A stretch of 64,000 nucleotides of DNA, taken from positions 1,364,001 through 1,428,000 of the forward strand of contig NZ_CP009520.1 in the NCBI RefSeq assembly GCF_000969905.1, in the 5' to 3' direction. Made by a program: the position numbers and the translations under genes. The notes below the pieces were generated by a model that was not told the DNA's origin, made no database searches, and saw only the letters and a program-made list of their open reading frames with translations. The DNA comes from Methanosarcina vacuolata Z-761 (GTDB lineage: Archaea > Halobacteriota > Methanosarcinia > Methanosarcinales > Methanosarcinaceae). Shown here in pieces: positions 6,924 to 15,904 of this stretch (its first letter is position 1; each line of letters opens with the position of its first letter).

Positions 6924-8288
6924 GTGACAGAAAATAGCATACAACCTGAAAAATTCTCATTATATGTACGCCTGCGGGAGTTAAATACCTCAGACTTTTA
7001 CGATCTGGTAAGCACCCTGCTGATTAAAAAGCCAGAATTACATCAACTGGTCCTGGAATGGTTCAAAGAAAAACAGGAATCAATGCCGGAAACCATAACA
7101 GATGAAGACATAGTCTCCATAAATGATGGGCTATTGTTTGAATACTGGGAAGATGCCAGGAGCATCATCTCAGAATTTAACGAGCTTGGAGGCGGCCCAG
7201 AAGATGATGAAGAGGAGGCATTCGGTTATCTGGAGAATATTTCGGAATTGATTAAAGAAGGTGGCCTGTCAACTGCTGCAAAGCTTGAATTTTTAGACGA
7301 AGCCTTTGAGGAATACAATCTCAAAAATTCAGGTTTTGAAGATGGCTTGCTGGATATTTTTTTTGAGATCTGCCAGACAAAAGAAGAATGGGAATATCTA
7401 GTGAAAAAACTTGATGAACATCCTTCTGACTGGAGAAAAAAACAGATTATGAAAATCCAGAGAGAATACCTTCATGATGACTCAGCTTATCTGCAGGAGC
7501 GCATGCAAATCCTAAATTCTGGAATGGATTACTGGGACCTGGTTGAATATTATATAGAAAAAGGGGATCAAGTTAAAGCCCTGGAAACTGCAGAAATGGG
7601 TATCCTGAAAGGGGAAGGCTGGGTTACTAAGTTATTTGAATTTCTGTGGGAATATTATTCCAAAAAAGGAGACACAGCTAACCTTGAACGACTTGTGCAG
7701 GCAGCATTATCCCGCAATACTGAACAGAAGAACATGCTGGACAGGTTATTTGAATATTACAGGTCAAAAGGAGCCTACGAGCAGGCAAAATCTGCACTGT
7801 TAAAGTCTTTTGAGTTTACCAGAAAGAAATACTATGAAGAGTACAAAAAACAGAAAGAATTTCTGAAAGTACCCGATTGGAAATCTATTGAGCCTGGAAT
7901 ATTCAATAGGATCAAAGAAAAAGACTTTCACGATTATTTGCGAATATGTCTGGATAAGGGTATGAAAGAAACAGTTCTTAAATCAATTTTCAATCCTCCT
8001 AAAAACAGGTTCGGTTATTCATTTGAAGACAATTTTGATGAGTTTGCAGATAAATTGGCAAATGATTTTCCGGATAAAATCATCGAATATTACTGGCAAA
8101 AAGCCTATCAAAACATACCGAACGGGAATAGAAAAACATACAGTGTTGCAGCTAAATATCTTGGAAAGGCCAAAGATATCTATATCAATATCTTAAATAA
8201 TGAAGCCGGTTGGATAAAACGTTTTTCCGACCTGAAATATGAATTTAAGAAGCGGCCCGCTTTTCTTGAAACAGTGAGCGGGTTATAA
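6924..8288 (+). CDS. Helical-repeat protein of unknown function (454 aa)
   Basis: I do not recognise a named family. The protein is soluble, acidic and rich in Glu, Lys, Leu, Tyr and Trp, and almost wholly alpha-helical, with TPR/HAT-like units (for example WDLVEYYIEKGDQVKALETA, WEYYSKKGDTANLERLVQA and LFEYYRSKGAYEQAKSALLKS, about residues 200-300). This resembles the helical C-terminal region found in SWIM zinc-finger-associated archaeal proteins, but no SWIM motif is present. The GTG start at 6924 follows TAGGAG. It reads as a scaffold or protein-interaction module and is transcribed away from the TIR gene. Confidence 0.75.
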   Translation: MTENSIQPEKFSLYVRLRELNTSDFYDLVSTLLIKKPELHQLVLEWFKEKQESMPETITDEDIVSINDGLLFEYWEDARSIISEFNELGGGPEDDEEEAFGYLENISELIKEGGLSTAAKLEFLDEAFEEYNLKNSGFEDGLLDIFFEICQTKEEWEYLVKKLDEHPSDWRKKQIMKIQREYLHDDSAYLQERMQILNSGMDYWDLVEYYIEKGDQVKALETAEMGILKGEGWVTKLFEFLWEYYSKKGDTANLERLVQAALSRNTEQKNMLDRLFEYYRSKGAYEQAKSALLKSFEFTRKKYYEEYKKQKEFLKVPDWKSIEPGIFNRIKEKDFHDYLRICLDKGMKETVLKSIFNPPKNRFGYSFEDNFDEFADKLANDFPDKIIEYYWQKAYQNIPNGNRKTYSVAAKYLGKAKDIYINILNNEAGWIKRFSDLKYEFKKRPAFLETVSGL

Positions 8289-8309
8289 ACCTTCTTTTTT
8301 TATTTCAGT

Positions 8310-8365
8310 TGAATACCCTGCGAGCTTGCTGCGGGGTTCACCAGCTCAACTCTGTTTTTTTCGGG
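8310..8365 (+). terminator. Hairpin with T-tract downstream of the helical-repeat gene
   Basis: AGTTGA (about 8309) pairs with TCAACT (about 8346) around an inner stem CCCTGC/GCGGGG, followed by CTGTTTTTTT. A terminator is the simplest reading. The remaining sequence up to 8645 is the thi4 leader; I looked there for a TPP riboswitch (CUGAGA and ACCUGA boxes) and found none. Confidence 0.45.
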
Positions 8366-8645
8366 GAAAGTTCAGTTGCTTAATAACTGTAGTTTTATCT
8401 CGACTGGTGTTCTCTCCCTGAAATCTTCGCATAATGGCTCGTTTTGAGGAAACTTTTTTCGAGTACATTCATCATCTATTTTTCCTTTCTACTTTACCGA
8501 TTCCAACAACTTTAAAAGCAATGCCTATAATCAAAATGTGAATTTTCATGATGACAAATTGGGGTTTACAATTCCCGGTTTGTTCCTTATAAAAAGCCGG
8601 GATATTCTTCCGGCTTTTAATTTAGAAGCTTTACGAGAGATTAAA

Positions 8646-9428
8646 ATGGAACTCGACGAAGTCATAATCACACGAGCAATTTTTGATGAGTATTCTAAAA
8701 CCTTCCTTGACTACACGGAAGTTGATGTGGCACTTATAGGAGGAGGGCCTGCAAATCTGGTGGCTGCAAAGTATCTTGCAGAGGCCGGAGCAAAGGTTGC
8801 CATTTACGAACAAAAGTTATCGCTCGGAGGTGGCATGTGGGCTGGAGGCATGATGTTCCCACGTATCGTTTTACAGGAAGAAGCCTGCCGCATCCTTGAC
8901 GACTTCGGGATCAGGTATAAAGAGTACCAGCCCGGGTACTATGTGGCGAATTCCGTAGAGTCCGTTGGGAAGCTTATTTCAGGGGCAACTTCAGCCGGGG
9001 CTGAGGTTTTCAACCTTGTAAGTTTTGAAGATGTCATGATCCGGGAAAACGATAGGGTTACCGGAATCGTCATCAACTGGGGGCCTGTCACGGCACAGCG
9101 CCTGCATGTCGATCCTCTCATGATCCGAACAAAACTCGTAATTGACGGTACAGGGCATGAAGCGGTTGTATGTAATACAATTCTCAGGAAAATTCCCAAT
9201 GCAAAAATCGGAAACCTCGGAAAGCTCGGAGAAAAACCTATGTGGTCAGAGGTTGGCGAGCGCCTGGCTGTTGACGCAACCAAGGAAATTTATCCTGGCC
9301 TGATCGTTGCGGGCATGGCTGCAAATGCCGCAACCTGCTCTCCAAGAATGGGCCCAGTTTTCGGAGGCATGCTTCTTTCGGGAGAAAAGGCTGCAAAACT
9401 TGCCCTTGAAAAGCTTAAGGAACTCTGA
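8646..9428 (+). CDS. thi4: Thiamine thiazole synthase, Thi4 family
   Basis: Makes the ADP-thiazole precursor of thiamine from NAD and glycine; archaeal relatives can use free sulfide catalytically. The 260-residue protein has an N-terminal dinucleotide-binding motif (VALIGGGPANLVAAKYLAEAG), the family segments GGGMWAGGMMFPRIV and GPVTAQRLHVDP, a TGHEAVV segment and a C-terminal NAATCSPRMGPVFGGMLLSG. The in-frame GTG at 8538 would add 36 atypical residues, so I chose the ATG at 8646. A cysteine (VVCNT) lies near the position of the yeast sulfur-donating Cys, but in archaeal enzymes that position is often His, and I cannot align it reliably by eye. Confidence 0.9.
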   Translation: MELDEVIITRAIFDEYSKTFLDYTEVDVALIGGGPANLVAAKYLAEAGAKVAIYEQKLSLGGGMWAGGMMFPRIVLQEEACRILDDFGIRYKEYQPGYYVANSVESVGKLISGATSAGAEVFNLVSFEDVMIRENDRVTGIVINWGPVTAQRLHVDPLMIRTKLVIDGTGHEAVVCNTILRKIPNAKIGNLGKLGEKPMWSEVGERLAVDATKEIYPGLIVAGMAANAATCSPRMGPVFGGMLLSGEKAAKLALEKLKEL

Positions 9429-9534
9429 TACTAATCCAGAAAGAACTTTTAGCTAAATTTTGTGCGTTTTGAGAGCCGGAAAACAGAAAATGTTCTTTTC
9501 CTGAGAAGGATCTCCTGCCTTTTCCGGCAAAAAC

Positions 9535-9546
9535 TTTATATAAAAA
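9535..9546 (+). promoter_or_regulatory. TATA box of tRNA-His gene
   Basis: TTTATATAAA-type box A about 50 bases upstream of the tRNA 5' end, in an otherwise unremarkable spacer. Spacing is slightly long for box A to transcript start, which suggests a short 5' leader. Confidence 0.55.
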
Positions 9547-9591
9547 AACTCCTTCTATAGCTTGCTTCAATCTGAAGTACCAGACCCCTGT

Positions 9592-9665
9592 GGCCGGGGT
9601 AGGGTAGAGGTCCATCCTGTGGCCCTGTGGAGGCTACGACCCGAGTTCGATTCTCGGTCCCGGCC
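9592..9665 (+). tRNA. tRNA-His (GTG)
   Basis: Cloverleaf: acceptor GCCGGGG (9593-9599) pairs with TCCCGGC (9658-9664), the T arm is CCGAG-TTCGATT-CTCGG, and the anticodon loop is CTGTGGA with stem TGGCC/GGCTA, giving anticodon GTG. The base before G1 is G (9592), opposite C73 (9665), the encoded G-1 that marks tRNA-His. The 3' CCA is not encoded. The sequence up to 9856 is AT-rich with no other gene. Confidence 0.93.
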
Positions 9666-9856
9666 CTAACTATTTTTTAAATTTTTATTCTCTTATCTTT
9701 TAACAGATTATTTTGTTTCTGTGAAAGCGTTTTTTACTTTTTTACTCTCTTTAATATATATCTTTCAACTGTTTTAACATCTGTAATTCACCTGTAACTT
9801 ATATCTGACTGGACTGTATACTTTCGACTATCAAGCAAATGGAAACAAGAATTTAC

Positions 9857-11566
9857 ATGAAAACACTTATTATAGACGGTTATGTGGATGAACCTGCCTG
9901 TCTTGGGGTTCCTCCTTACCTTTCTCCTTATCCGCGTTATATAGCAGGCGCTCTCAGAGAACGCGGGATTGCCGAAAAGGACATTCATTACATTACCATT
10001 GACACCCTGCGAGAAAACCCACCTGGAGCAGGGGAACTTACAGGGAAAGCAGACCTCGTTATTATTATAGCAGGCACGACGGTGCCAGGCAAATATCTTC
10101 GGGCTTCCCCAATTACACTCGGGGAGATCGAGACAATTTTCCGGACAGCGCATGGGGTAAAAGTTATAGGCGGGCCTATCAGGCTCGGCTTCAGCGGCGA
10201 AGGCGGGAGGGCCGCAAAAGGTACTGAAAGCAGGATAAACTTTTCAGGTGCAGTGCTTGCCAGAATGGACCTTGAAGCTTTTGTCTATGATCTTTTTAAG
10301 GACGGCTTTACCGGAAGTTCTGCTGTGAAGCTCAGAAACCCTGAGGCTGTAGAGCAACGCTTCAGGACAACAGATGAAATCGGACGTTGGGGGCTCAGTG
10401 GTGCCTTTTTGATTCAGCAGCACCCTGATTATCCTTACTGCATGTGTGAGCTTGAGACCTACAGAGGTTGTGGCAGGCAAGTTCACTGTTCTTTCTGTAC
10501 AGAGCCCTTTTATGGGGCTTCCGATTACCGGCCCATAGACGATGTAATTTCCGAAGCATCCGCTCTCTACTCCCACGGAGCCCGCTACTTCAGGATAGGT
10601 AGGCAGCCGGATCTTTTTTCCTATCATGGCAAGGACGTTGGGGGGCCTGTTCCAAAGCCTGATCCAGTCGCTATTGAAAGGCTCTATAGAGGAATCCGAA
10701 ACTCGGCTCCAGAGCTGTCTGTGCTTCATATGGACAATGCAAACCCGATTACGCTTGCAACTTATCCTGAAGAATCTGAACAGATCCTGAAGACGATAAT
10801 TAAATATCATACAGCAGGGGACGTGGCAGCTTTTGGGATGGAGAGTGCCGACAGGGCAGTAATTGAAGCCAATTCCCTTAAGGCAACCTCTGAAGAGGTC
10901 TTTGAGGCGATCAAACTTGTGAACAGGCTTGGGGCCGTTCGAGGAGTTAACGGGCTTCCCGAAATCCTTCCGGGCATCAATTTCGTGCATGGGCTGATGG
11001 GCGAGTCCAGGAAAACTTTCCAGCTCAATTACGATTTCCTGAAAGAAGTACTCGACTCGGGCCTGCTTCTGCGCAGGATCAATATCCGCCAGGTTATGGC
11101 TTTTCCAGGAACCCCAATGTACGGAAGAGACGAAGCTGCGAGGAAGCACAAGAAGCTCTTTCTGGACTACAAGGAACGGGTAAGGAAGAATATTGACCTC
11201 CCAATGTTGCGGCGTGTTGTGCCTGAAGGTACTGTGCTCAGGGATGTAATGTGTGAGGTTCGGGAAAAAGGAATTACTTTTGGGAGGCAGCTTGGCTCAT
11301 ACCCATTGCTGATTGGAATTCCTGCTTCTCTGCCTTTGAGGAAATTTACTGACGTTACGGTCACAGGACATGGAATGCGCTCGATTACTGGCATACCTTA
11401 TCCTCTGCCTATTAACGCCGCTTCTCCCAATCTTATCCGGGAACTTCCCGGGCTTGGAAAGAAAGCTGCGGATTCAATAATTGCTGGAGTTCCCTATATT
11501 GACAGAGACGACTTTCTCAGGCGTGTGAGTGAAGGAGATAAATTGCTCCGGTTTATTGATATTTAA
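9857..11566 (+). CDS. Radical SAM protein with C-terminal helix-hairpin-helix (COG1031-like)
   Basis: A protein of about 569 residues. The N-terminal 150 residues resemble a cobalamin-binding-like alpha/beta domain (LIIDGYVDEPACLGVPPYLSP, then DLVIIIAGTTVPGKY). The radical SAM core follows, with cluster motif RGCGRQVHCSFC, an unusual CX5CX2C spacing instead of CX3CX2C, then DDVISEASALYSHGARYFRIGRQ and the GMESAD strand. The C-terminal LIRELPGLGKKAADSI is a helix-hairpin-helix element, as in COG1031. This suggests action on or near nucleic acid; the reaction is unknown. I prefer the ATG at 9857 over 9839, since MKTLIIDGY starts the first strand. Single gene. Confidence 0.82.
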   Translation: MKTLIIDGYVDEPACLGVPPYLSPYPRYIAGALRERGIAEKDIHYITIDTLRENPPGAGELTGKADLVIIIAGTTVPGKYLRASPITLGEIETIFRTAHGVKVIGGPIRLGFSGEGGRAAKGTESRINFSGAVLARMDLEAFVYDLFKDGFTGSSAVKLRNPEAVEQRFRTTDEIGRWGLSGAFLIQQHPDYPYCMCELETYRGCGRQVHCSFCTEPFYGASDYRPIDDVISEASALYSHGARYFRIGRQPDLFSYHGKDVGGPVPKPDPVAIERLYRGIRNSAPELSVLHMDNANPITLATYPEESEQILKTIIKYHTAGDVAAFGMESADRAVIEANSLKATSEEVFEAIKLVNRLGAVRGVNGLPEILPGINFVHGLMGESRKTFQLNYDFLKEVLDSGLLLRRINIRQVMAFPGTPMYGRDEAARKHKKLFLDYKERVRKNIDLPMLRRVVPEGTVLRDVMCEVREKGITFGRQLGSYPLLIGIPASLPLRKFTDVTVTGHGMRSITGIPYPLPINAASPNLIRELPGLGKKAADSIIAGVPYIDRDDFLRRVSEGDKLLRFIDI

Positions 11567-11639
11567 TACTCCGTTGGATTCGAGTTATTAAATTTCAATA
11601 CTTATAGGATCAGCCTACGTTTCTGGAGTTATCATTCAT

Positions 11640-11753
11640 GCTACCTGATATCCATGCTACCTGATGTTGGATATAAAGATTCATTATGCTGGATACTGAA
11701 GATTCGCAGCATGTAGCATTATCGGGCTCAGGATTACCGGGATATCAGGTAGC
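11640..11753. repeat. 14-bp perfect inverted repeat in spacer
   Basis: GCTACCTGATATCC (11640-11653) and GGATATCAGGTAGC (11740-11753) are exact inverted copies 86 bases apart, with a partial third copy GCTACCTGAT at about 11656. It could form a long hairpin or be a non-autonomous element end. No coding content. Confidence 0.6.
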
Positions 11754-11886
11754 TCTTTAAAGGGAGATGTTTTACATTCCGATTTTTTGAGATGTCTTTT
11801 GATCGTTCTTTTTGACAACACTTATTTATCCAATCGGGAATCATTTTTACTTGGGATTTCGAAGGGATTCTTTAAGGGGGATTTTG

Positions 11887-12096
11887 TTGAGCGAAAGCGC
11901 GGAAAATTTATATAGAGTAAAAATTGCTCTTCAGCTCAGTTTCATTGTCTGGGTCATGCTTGTGGTTTTCATATTCTATGCTACGTTTGAGACAACGATC
12001 AAAATGTACGGCACTTTTTTGTTGCTGTTTACGGTAGTTATCTTCACTCCTTTTCTGCCGGATGGGACAGGTTATGATGACGGCAAGCCTGAGTAA
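11887..12096 (+). CDS. Small membrane protein (69 aa)
   Basis: Two hydrophobic segments (ALQLSFIVWVMLVVFIFYA and FLLLFTVVIFTPFLP) flanked by charged ends, with a C-terminal GYDDGKPE tail. AAGGGGG (11874-11880) is correctly spaced for the TTG at 11887. A longer frame upstream to 11812 has no ribosome binding site and unlikely composition. It converges with the MgtA-type ATPase gene, 55 bases away. A role as accessory subunit or stress peptide is possible, but nothing in the sequence shows it. Confidence 0.6.
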   Translation: MSESAENLYRVKIALQLSFIVWVMLVVFIFYATFETTIKMYGTFLLLFTVVIFTPFLPDGTGYDDGKPE

Positions 12097-12151
12097 CTTC
12101 AAGGTAAACCAGGTTTTCTCCTGTCAGCATAGCTGTCAGTACAGGTAGCTC

Positions 12152-14677
12152 TTAAAATTTTACTTTTTTATAAAAAATTCTCTTTATCGCCTCAGCCGTA
12201 ATGATATAAAGTCCTATTATGGCTCCAAGAATTAAAATGACCTGTAAAGGTAGGGGTTTGAACCCAAAGGGGGCTGCAAAAGGCGTGAGTGGAAAGCAAA
12301 GAGTAAGGACTACAATGAGAATCGTGGCCACCAGTAGATATTTTCCTGGCCTGCTCTTGAAGAAAGGCTTTCTGCTTCGGATTACCAGCACTATCATTGA
12401 TGCCGAAACAACGGATTCTATGAACCAGCCTGTTCTGAATTGTTCTATAATACCCGGTAGCAGGAGAAGCAGAGTACCGAAGGTCAGGTAATCGAAGACC
12501 GAACTGGTAAAGCCAAATACCATCATAAACCTGCGGATGAAATTTATGTCCCAGCGGTGTGGTTCTTCAATCAGTTCTTTATCAACGGTATCCGTGGCTA
12601 TAGTCATTTCCGGAAAATCAGTCAATAAATTGGTTAGCAGGATCTGTGTGGGCAGCAAGGGAAGAAAGGGAAGGAAAAGGGATGCTCCTGCCATGCTGAA
12701 CATATTCCCAAAGTTGGCGCTGGTAGCCATGAAAACATACTTCAGGGTGTTGGCAAAGGTTTTTCTTCCGCCTTTGACGCCTTCTACAAGTGCATCCAGG
12801 TTTTTTTCCATCAGCACAATTTGTGCAGCTTCTTTAGCGACATCTGCGGCGCTGTCAACTGAAATTCCTACATCGGCTGCATGAAGAGCAGACGCGTCAT
12901 TAATACCGTCTCCCAGATATCCGACAACGTTCCCTCTCTTCTTGAGTGCAAGGATAATACGTTCTTTCTGGTTTGGCTCTACTTCAGCAAAGATATCAAT
13001 GTCATTTACTTTTCCTATAAGGGCCTCGCTTGTCATCTGGTAAATTTCGCTTCCGGTTAGAATTCTTGAGGCTTTAAACCCTACCTCCTTGCCAATACTG
13101 GCAGCCACAAGCCTGTTATCCCCGGTAATTATTTTCAGAGAAATTCCAAGTTGCTCCATGTTTTCTATCGTTTTTGCAATGTCTGGTTTCAATGGGTCAA
13201 AAAACAAGAGAAATCCGATAAAGGTCATTCCTTTTTCCTGGTCTTTTTCGATTTTAGTCTGCTTGTCCATATCCCTGTATGCAACACCAAGTGTTCGAAA
13301 CTCTTTTTCGCTGAACTCCTTATATTGTTGCTCTATTTTTTCCTTGACCTCTGATATTTCTACAATTTTTCCAGGCTCTACTTCTGCTAAGGTGCAGATC
13401 TCAAGAATATTTGAGAGCGCACCTTTTGTGATCATCAGGCTATTCCCGTTTTTTGAGACAAGGACGCTTAATCGCTTGCGTATGAAATCATAGGGGGCTT
13501 CATCCAGACTCTTATATTCTCCCACATCTAGTTTGTTATGTGCCAGGATTGCTCGGTCTATAGGGTTTTTAAAACCTTTCTGGTAATAGGCATTGAGACT
13601 GGCGTAAAAAAGGATTTTTTCACTCTGGTCTCCTTTCACATCCCGAATAGAATGAAGCTGAAGTTCTCCTTCGGTCAGAGTTCCGGTTTTGTCGGAACAT
13701 AGTAGATTCATGCTGCCAAGATTTTCAATAGAGGCTAATCTCTTGACAATTACCTTATTTTCCGCCATCTCTCTTGCGCCGTGAGAAAGGTTAACGCTTA
13801 TAATTGCAGGTAGAAGTTGAGGTGTAAGCCCGACTGCAAGCGCAAGGGAGAACAGAAAAGAATCCAGAATCGGGCGCTGAAGATAAACATTGATTGCAAA
13901 GATTGCAATGACCATCAACATGGTAACCTCCATCAGAAAATGGCCAAACTTTGCAACACCTCTTTCAAATTCCGTTTCAGGAGCACTGGTTCTTAACTCT
14001 TCTGATATTTTCCCAAACTCTGTTTTTTTCCCTGTAGCAACTGCCAGTGCTTTCCCACCTCCGCTTTCCACACTGGTTCCCATCCAGAGGGAGTTTTCAC
14101 GCTTTGCAAGAGGAGTTTCTGCTTTCAGGGTTTTTGTTGATTTTTCCACCGGGTAAGTTTCTCCGGTGAGAGTAGCTTCATTGACAAAAAGCCCCTTTGA
14201 TTCCAGAATCAGGCAATCTGCAGGAACGATATCGCCTGCACCGAAGATTATTACGTCTCCAGGTACTATTTGTTCGACAGGAATTTCCTTTCCTTCTCCA
14301 TCTCTTAATACTGTTGACTTCACCTCGACTGAACTGAGCAGTTTTTCAAAGGCATCTGCAGCTCCTTTCTCCTGCCAGAAACCAAGCAAACTGCTGATCA
14401 GGATAATGGTTATAATAATTACAGTATCCGTAGCATCTCCAAGAAAGAAAGATAATCCTGCTGCAAAAAGCAAAATAAGAATAATTGGACTCTTAAACTG
14501 GGAAAGTAATATTTTAAGGGTATTTGAACTTTTTTTTGGTTTAAGGAGATTGGCACCATATTTTTTAAGGCGTTCACTACTTTCAGAGCTATTCAAGCCT
14601 TCGCAGGTTGTTTGGAGCCTCTGGAGCATTTCTGGCACAGGAACGCTCCAGAACTCAACGTTACGGCCTTGCGTCAA
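12152..14677 (-). CDS. mgtA: Mg2+-transporting P-type ATPase, MgtA/MgtB type
   Basis: P-type ATPase of 841 residues, close to MgtA length, importing Mg2+ (type IIIB) across the cytoplasmic membrane. Visible elements in order: cation-ATPase N-terminus (RLQTTCEGLNSSESSERLKKYG), TM1-2, actuator motif TLTGETYPVEKS, TM3-4, phosphorylation site CSDKTGTLTEGE, nucleotide-binding domain with KGALSNILEIC, hinge GYLGDGINDASALHAADVGISV, and four to six C-terminal TM segments. The start is a TTG at 14677 after GGAGAG. The unrecognised gene at 14711-15904 ends 33 bases upstream on the same strand, so the two are probably co-transcribed. Family is firm; Mg2+ specificity rests on similarity. Confidence 0.9.
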   Translation of the reverse strand: MTQGRNVEFWSVPVPEMLQRLQTTCEGLNSSESSERLKKYGANLLKPKKSSNTLKILLSQFKSPIILILLFAAGLSFFLGDATDTVIIITIILISSLLGFWQEKGAADAFEKLLSSVEVKSTVLRDGEGKEIPVEQIVPGDVIIFGAGDIVPADCLILESKGLFVNEATLTGETYPVEKSTKTLKAETPLAKRENSLWMGTSVESGGGKALAVATGKKTEFGKISEELRTSAPETEFERGVAKFGHFLMEVTMLMVIAIFAINVYLQRPILDSFLFSLALAVGLTPQLLPAIISVNLSHGAREMAENKVIVKRLASIENLGSMNLLCSDKTGTLTEGELQLHSIRDVKGDQSEKILFYASLNAYYQKGFKNPIDRAILAHNKLDVGEYKSLDEAPYDFIRKRLSVLVSKNGNSLMITKGALSNILEICTLAEVEPGKIVEISEVKEKIEQQYKEFSEKEFRTLGVAYRDMDKQTKIEKDQEKGMTFIGFLLFFDPLKPDIAKTIENMEQLGISLKIITGDNRLVAASIGKEVGFKASRILTGSEIYQMTSEALIGKVNDIDIFAEVEPNQKERIILALKKRGNVVGYLGDGINDASALHAADVGISVDSAADVAKEAAQIVLMEKNLDALVEGVKGGRKTFANTLKYVFMATSANFGNMFSMAGASLFLPFLPLLPTQILLTNLLTDFPEMTIATDTVDKELIEEPHRWDINFIRRFMMVFGFTSSVFDYLTFGTLLLLLPGIIEQFRTGWFIESVVSASMIVLVIRSRKPFFKSRPGKYLLVATILIVVLTLCFPLTPFAAPFGFKPLPLQVILILGAIIGLYIITAEAIKRIFYKKVKF

Positions 14678-14710
14678 CAGGATCTCTCCATCTCGCCTGT
14701 CTATCTTTTC

Positions 14711-15904
14711 TTAACCCTCCTTAACCCTCAGGAGTGTAGCCAGATCTTCTCCTTCCCTTCCGATAGTTGACAGGTCTTTCGAAATTTCCGATTTTTCAAG
14801 ATATTTTTCTGTCCTCGTCCCACCTGGCTCTTCAATTTTGATAGTTATTTCCCCTTCAGTATATCCTTTTTCAAGGCATTCCGTTACCAGTCTTCCGTAT
14901 ATGGAAGCAATCAGTTTCAGACATTCAAAAACTCTGTTTTCTTCCATCACGTTTTTCCCGTCAAATGTGATATTAATGAGCTTCTTCGATCCCACAAATT
15001 CGGTGAAGAACCCTTTTAGCTTTGTTATGAACGAATCAACCGATTCCCTGTTTAAGGCGGCAGCCAGTTCCTGGTCCCGTGTTATCTCGTAGTCCCTGTA
15101 TATAATCAGAAAAGCTTTCTCGTCCGAGGAGATTGTGAACTTATTTTCCGCATCCTTATCTTCAAGTACGGTTTTCAGGTTATTTTTCTCATACTTAATG
15201 TTCTTTATATAAAAGTCGGATACATCGATTTTTTTTACTTTTTCCTCTCTGGATAGGATTCCGCCCTTTGACCATATCGGCAAGGTCAGGTTTTGCAGGT
15301 CTTTTACCTTCAAGGTGTCCTGTGTAAAAAGAAGTTCAAACTCATACTGCAGGTTGTCAACAAAACCAACTTGCTTTCCATTCAGTGTTTTATCTTCTAT
15401 GAAGGCATAATATTCATTTTGGGCTCCATATATGCTGTCTTCAAAAAAGGGGCTAAGAGCTGCGAGTATCCTTGTATCAAGCTGCTGTATTTCCATGAGG
15501 TCCAGTTTATTCTCGCTGTCAATCTCGGCAAGTTTTTCATTTTTCTTTGCCAGCGCCACGCTTGAGGAAGTCTCAAGAGTTTTCTCTTTTACCTCAAGAA
15601 TCTCAGGTGAATCTACTCCGGCTGCGAGGGTCTCAATACATTCCCTCATTTCCTTCTCAAACAGATCTATTTCTTGAATCATTTTTTCGAAGACTGCACG
15701 CCTTTCTTGGTTTTCATTTTTTATCGTTATAGCTGATTTTTCCAGAGGTATGACTTCCTTTGAAATCGCTATAAAGTCCTGCATATCCTGAACAAAGTCT
15801 CTCTGAACTGAAAGTTCGGTAGAATTCTGGAAAGTATATCGAATTTTACAACCCCCGCTTTTTTCGCATAAAAAAATGTTTTTATTTAAATATGCGCTTT
15901 CCAC
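14711..15904 (-). CDS. Hypothetical protein upstream of mgtA (397 aa)
   Basis: No family recognised. Soluble and strongly charged (Glu, Lys, Asp), with an N-terminal helical half that looks coiled-coil (about residues 55-140, such as EKMIQEIDLFEKEMRECIETL and VALAKKNEKLAEIDSENKLD) and a mixed alpha/beta second half. No membrane segment or signal peptide. The apparent start is a GTG at 15904 without an obvious ribosome binding site; an internal start is possible. Its position 33 bases before mgtA in the same direction suggests a shared transcript, hence perhaps a cytosolic regulator or partner of the transporter, which is inference. Confidence 0.6.
   Translation of the reverse strand: MESAYLNKNIFLCEKSGGCKIRYTFQNSTELSVQRDFVQDMQDFIAISKEVIPLEKSAITIKNENQERRAVFEKMIQEIDLFEKEMRECIETLAAGVDSPEILEVKEKTLETSSSVALAKKNEKLAEIDSENKLDLMEIQQLDTRILAALSPFFEDSIYGAQNEYYAFIEDKTLNGKQVGFVDNLQYEFELLFTQDTLKVKDLQNLTLPIWSKGGILSREEKVKKIDVSDFYIKNIKYEKNNLKTVLEDKDAENKFTISSDEKAFLIIYRDYEITRDQELAAALNRESVDSFITKLKGFFTEFVGSKKLINITFDGKNVMEENRVFECLKLIASIYGRLVTECLEKGYTEGEITIKIEEPGGTRTEKYLEKSEISKDLSTIGREGEDLATLLRVKEG

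Noticed and set aside
8366-8645. TPP riboswitch upstream of thi4
   Set aside because: No CUGAGA-type and ACCUGA-type boxes in the right arrangement.
10244-11149. Long minus-strand frame (301 codons) opposite the radical SAM gene
   Set aside because: Lies entirely inside the radical SAM gene, whose motifs are unmistakable; no ribosome binding site and no domain.
12219-14714. Series of plus-strand frames opposite mgtA
   Set aside because: All lie inside the P-type ATPase coding sequence in antisense.
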